A stretch of DNA of 12,860 nt from Bacteroidota bacterium. GTDB lineage: Bacteria; Bacteroidota; Bacteroidia; Flavobacteriales; Flavobacteriaceae. Numbering within the stretch: position 1 is the first letter of the stretch; every line of letters starts with the position of its first letter. Shown here piece by piece: positions 12,737 to 12,860 of the stretch. Location: positions 1 to 12,860 of the forward strand of contig JAEYZX010000034.1 in assembly GCA_023427845.1 (NCBI GenBank), read 5' to 3'. A model generated the notes under the pieces. It was not told where the DNA came from. It worked only from the letters and a program-made list of their open reading frames with translations, and did not search any database. Made by a program: the position numbers and the translations under genes.

Positions 12737-12860
12737 ATGAAAAAAATGGTTTGCCTCTGGCTGTTTTTTGGCTTTAATTTAATTGCGCAGGAATCTGATA
12801 TCGATACCTTGCGATTTAACGCCACTGATACAATTTACCGGACAACGGAAACCGATACAC
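12737..12860 (+). CDS. Start of an exported protein (3' end outside window)
   Basis: An ATG at 12737 opens a frame that stays open to the window edge (41 codons). The first 18 residues form a Sec-type signal peptide: MKK, a hydrophobic core VCLWLFFGFNL, then IAQ, with likely cleavage before or after the Gln, a common pattern in Bacteroidota secreted proteins. The visible mature start is Thr/Asp-rich (ESDIDTLRFNATDTIYRTTETDT). It begins 15 bases after the terminator's T run, and TAGATTTA at 12724-12731 is a near match to a -7 box. Too little is present to name a family. It is likely a periplasmic, outer-membrane or secreted protein. Confidence 0.7.
   Translation, partial: MKKMVCLWLFFGFNLIAQESDIDTLRFNATDTIYRTTETDT

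Noticed and set aside
1..12860. Searched for defence systems, toxin-antitoxin pairs, prophage, insertion sequences, CRISPR, tRNA and rRNA
   Set aside because: No supporting proteins, arrays or terminal repeats were found; the gene content is ordinary chromosomal metabolism and stress functions.

Overview
The window looks like a chromosomal piece of a Bacteroidota genome, most likely a Flavobacterium-type Flavobacteriaceae member. Three things point there: promoter elements of the Bacteroidota form (TTTG about 19-22 bases upstream of TAnnTTTG), the lack of clear Shine-Dalgarno sequences, and the protein set (a bacillithiol-type YtxJ protein, MiaE, a flavobacterial pentapeptide protein, cyanophycin synthetase). 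Base composition looks even and mid-range by eye (not counted). I see no transposase, integrase, phage gene, tRNA, rRNA or CRISPR array. The gene content is mostly housekeeping and metabolic.

Layout. Positions 1-804 are the 3' end of cyanophycin synthetase (cphA), closed by a small hairpin. A reverse-strand gene of unknown function (840-1265) follows. After it a forward pentapeptide-repeat gene (1457-2026) runs tail to tail into, and overlaps by 15 bp, a reverse-strand cluster read as glyA -> miaE -> GNAT acetyltransferase (4419 down to 2012). glyA is divergent from fahA (4529-5812), and both promoters can be read in the space between them. fahA ends at a strong terminator. Next come a membrane-anchored endonuclease/exonuclease/phosphatase-fold protein (5885-6952), a 232-bp intergenic stretch with two hairpins, and an uncharacterised lipoprotein (7185-8366). 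A reverse-strand pair follows, ytxJ-like -> dinB-like (9275 down to 8374), overlapping by 4 bp. The window ends with clpB (9426-12032), a DJ-1/PfpI-family gene (12131-12673), a strong terminator, and the start of an exported protein cut by the window edge.

How the genes fit together. glyA feeds one-carbon metabolism and is transcribed with a tRNA hydroxylase (miaE) and an acetyltransferase, with translational coupling at the last junction. fahA completes tyrosine/phenylalanine catabolism. clpB and the DJ-1/PfpI gene are both protein-quality or stress functions in the same direction, but they are separated by 98 bp. The ytxJ-dinB pair may be a small bacillithiol-linked redox/detoxification unit, because both families contain bacillithiol-dependent members.

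The least explained sequence is a structured intergenic element at about 7070-7152, a long imperfect hairpin with an internal direct repeat. It resembles a dispersed palindromic repeat that I recall from Flavobacterium intergenic regions. I found no evidence for a wholly new multi-gene system. The best leads are this element, the ytxJ-dinB pair and the uncharacterised proteins.
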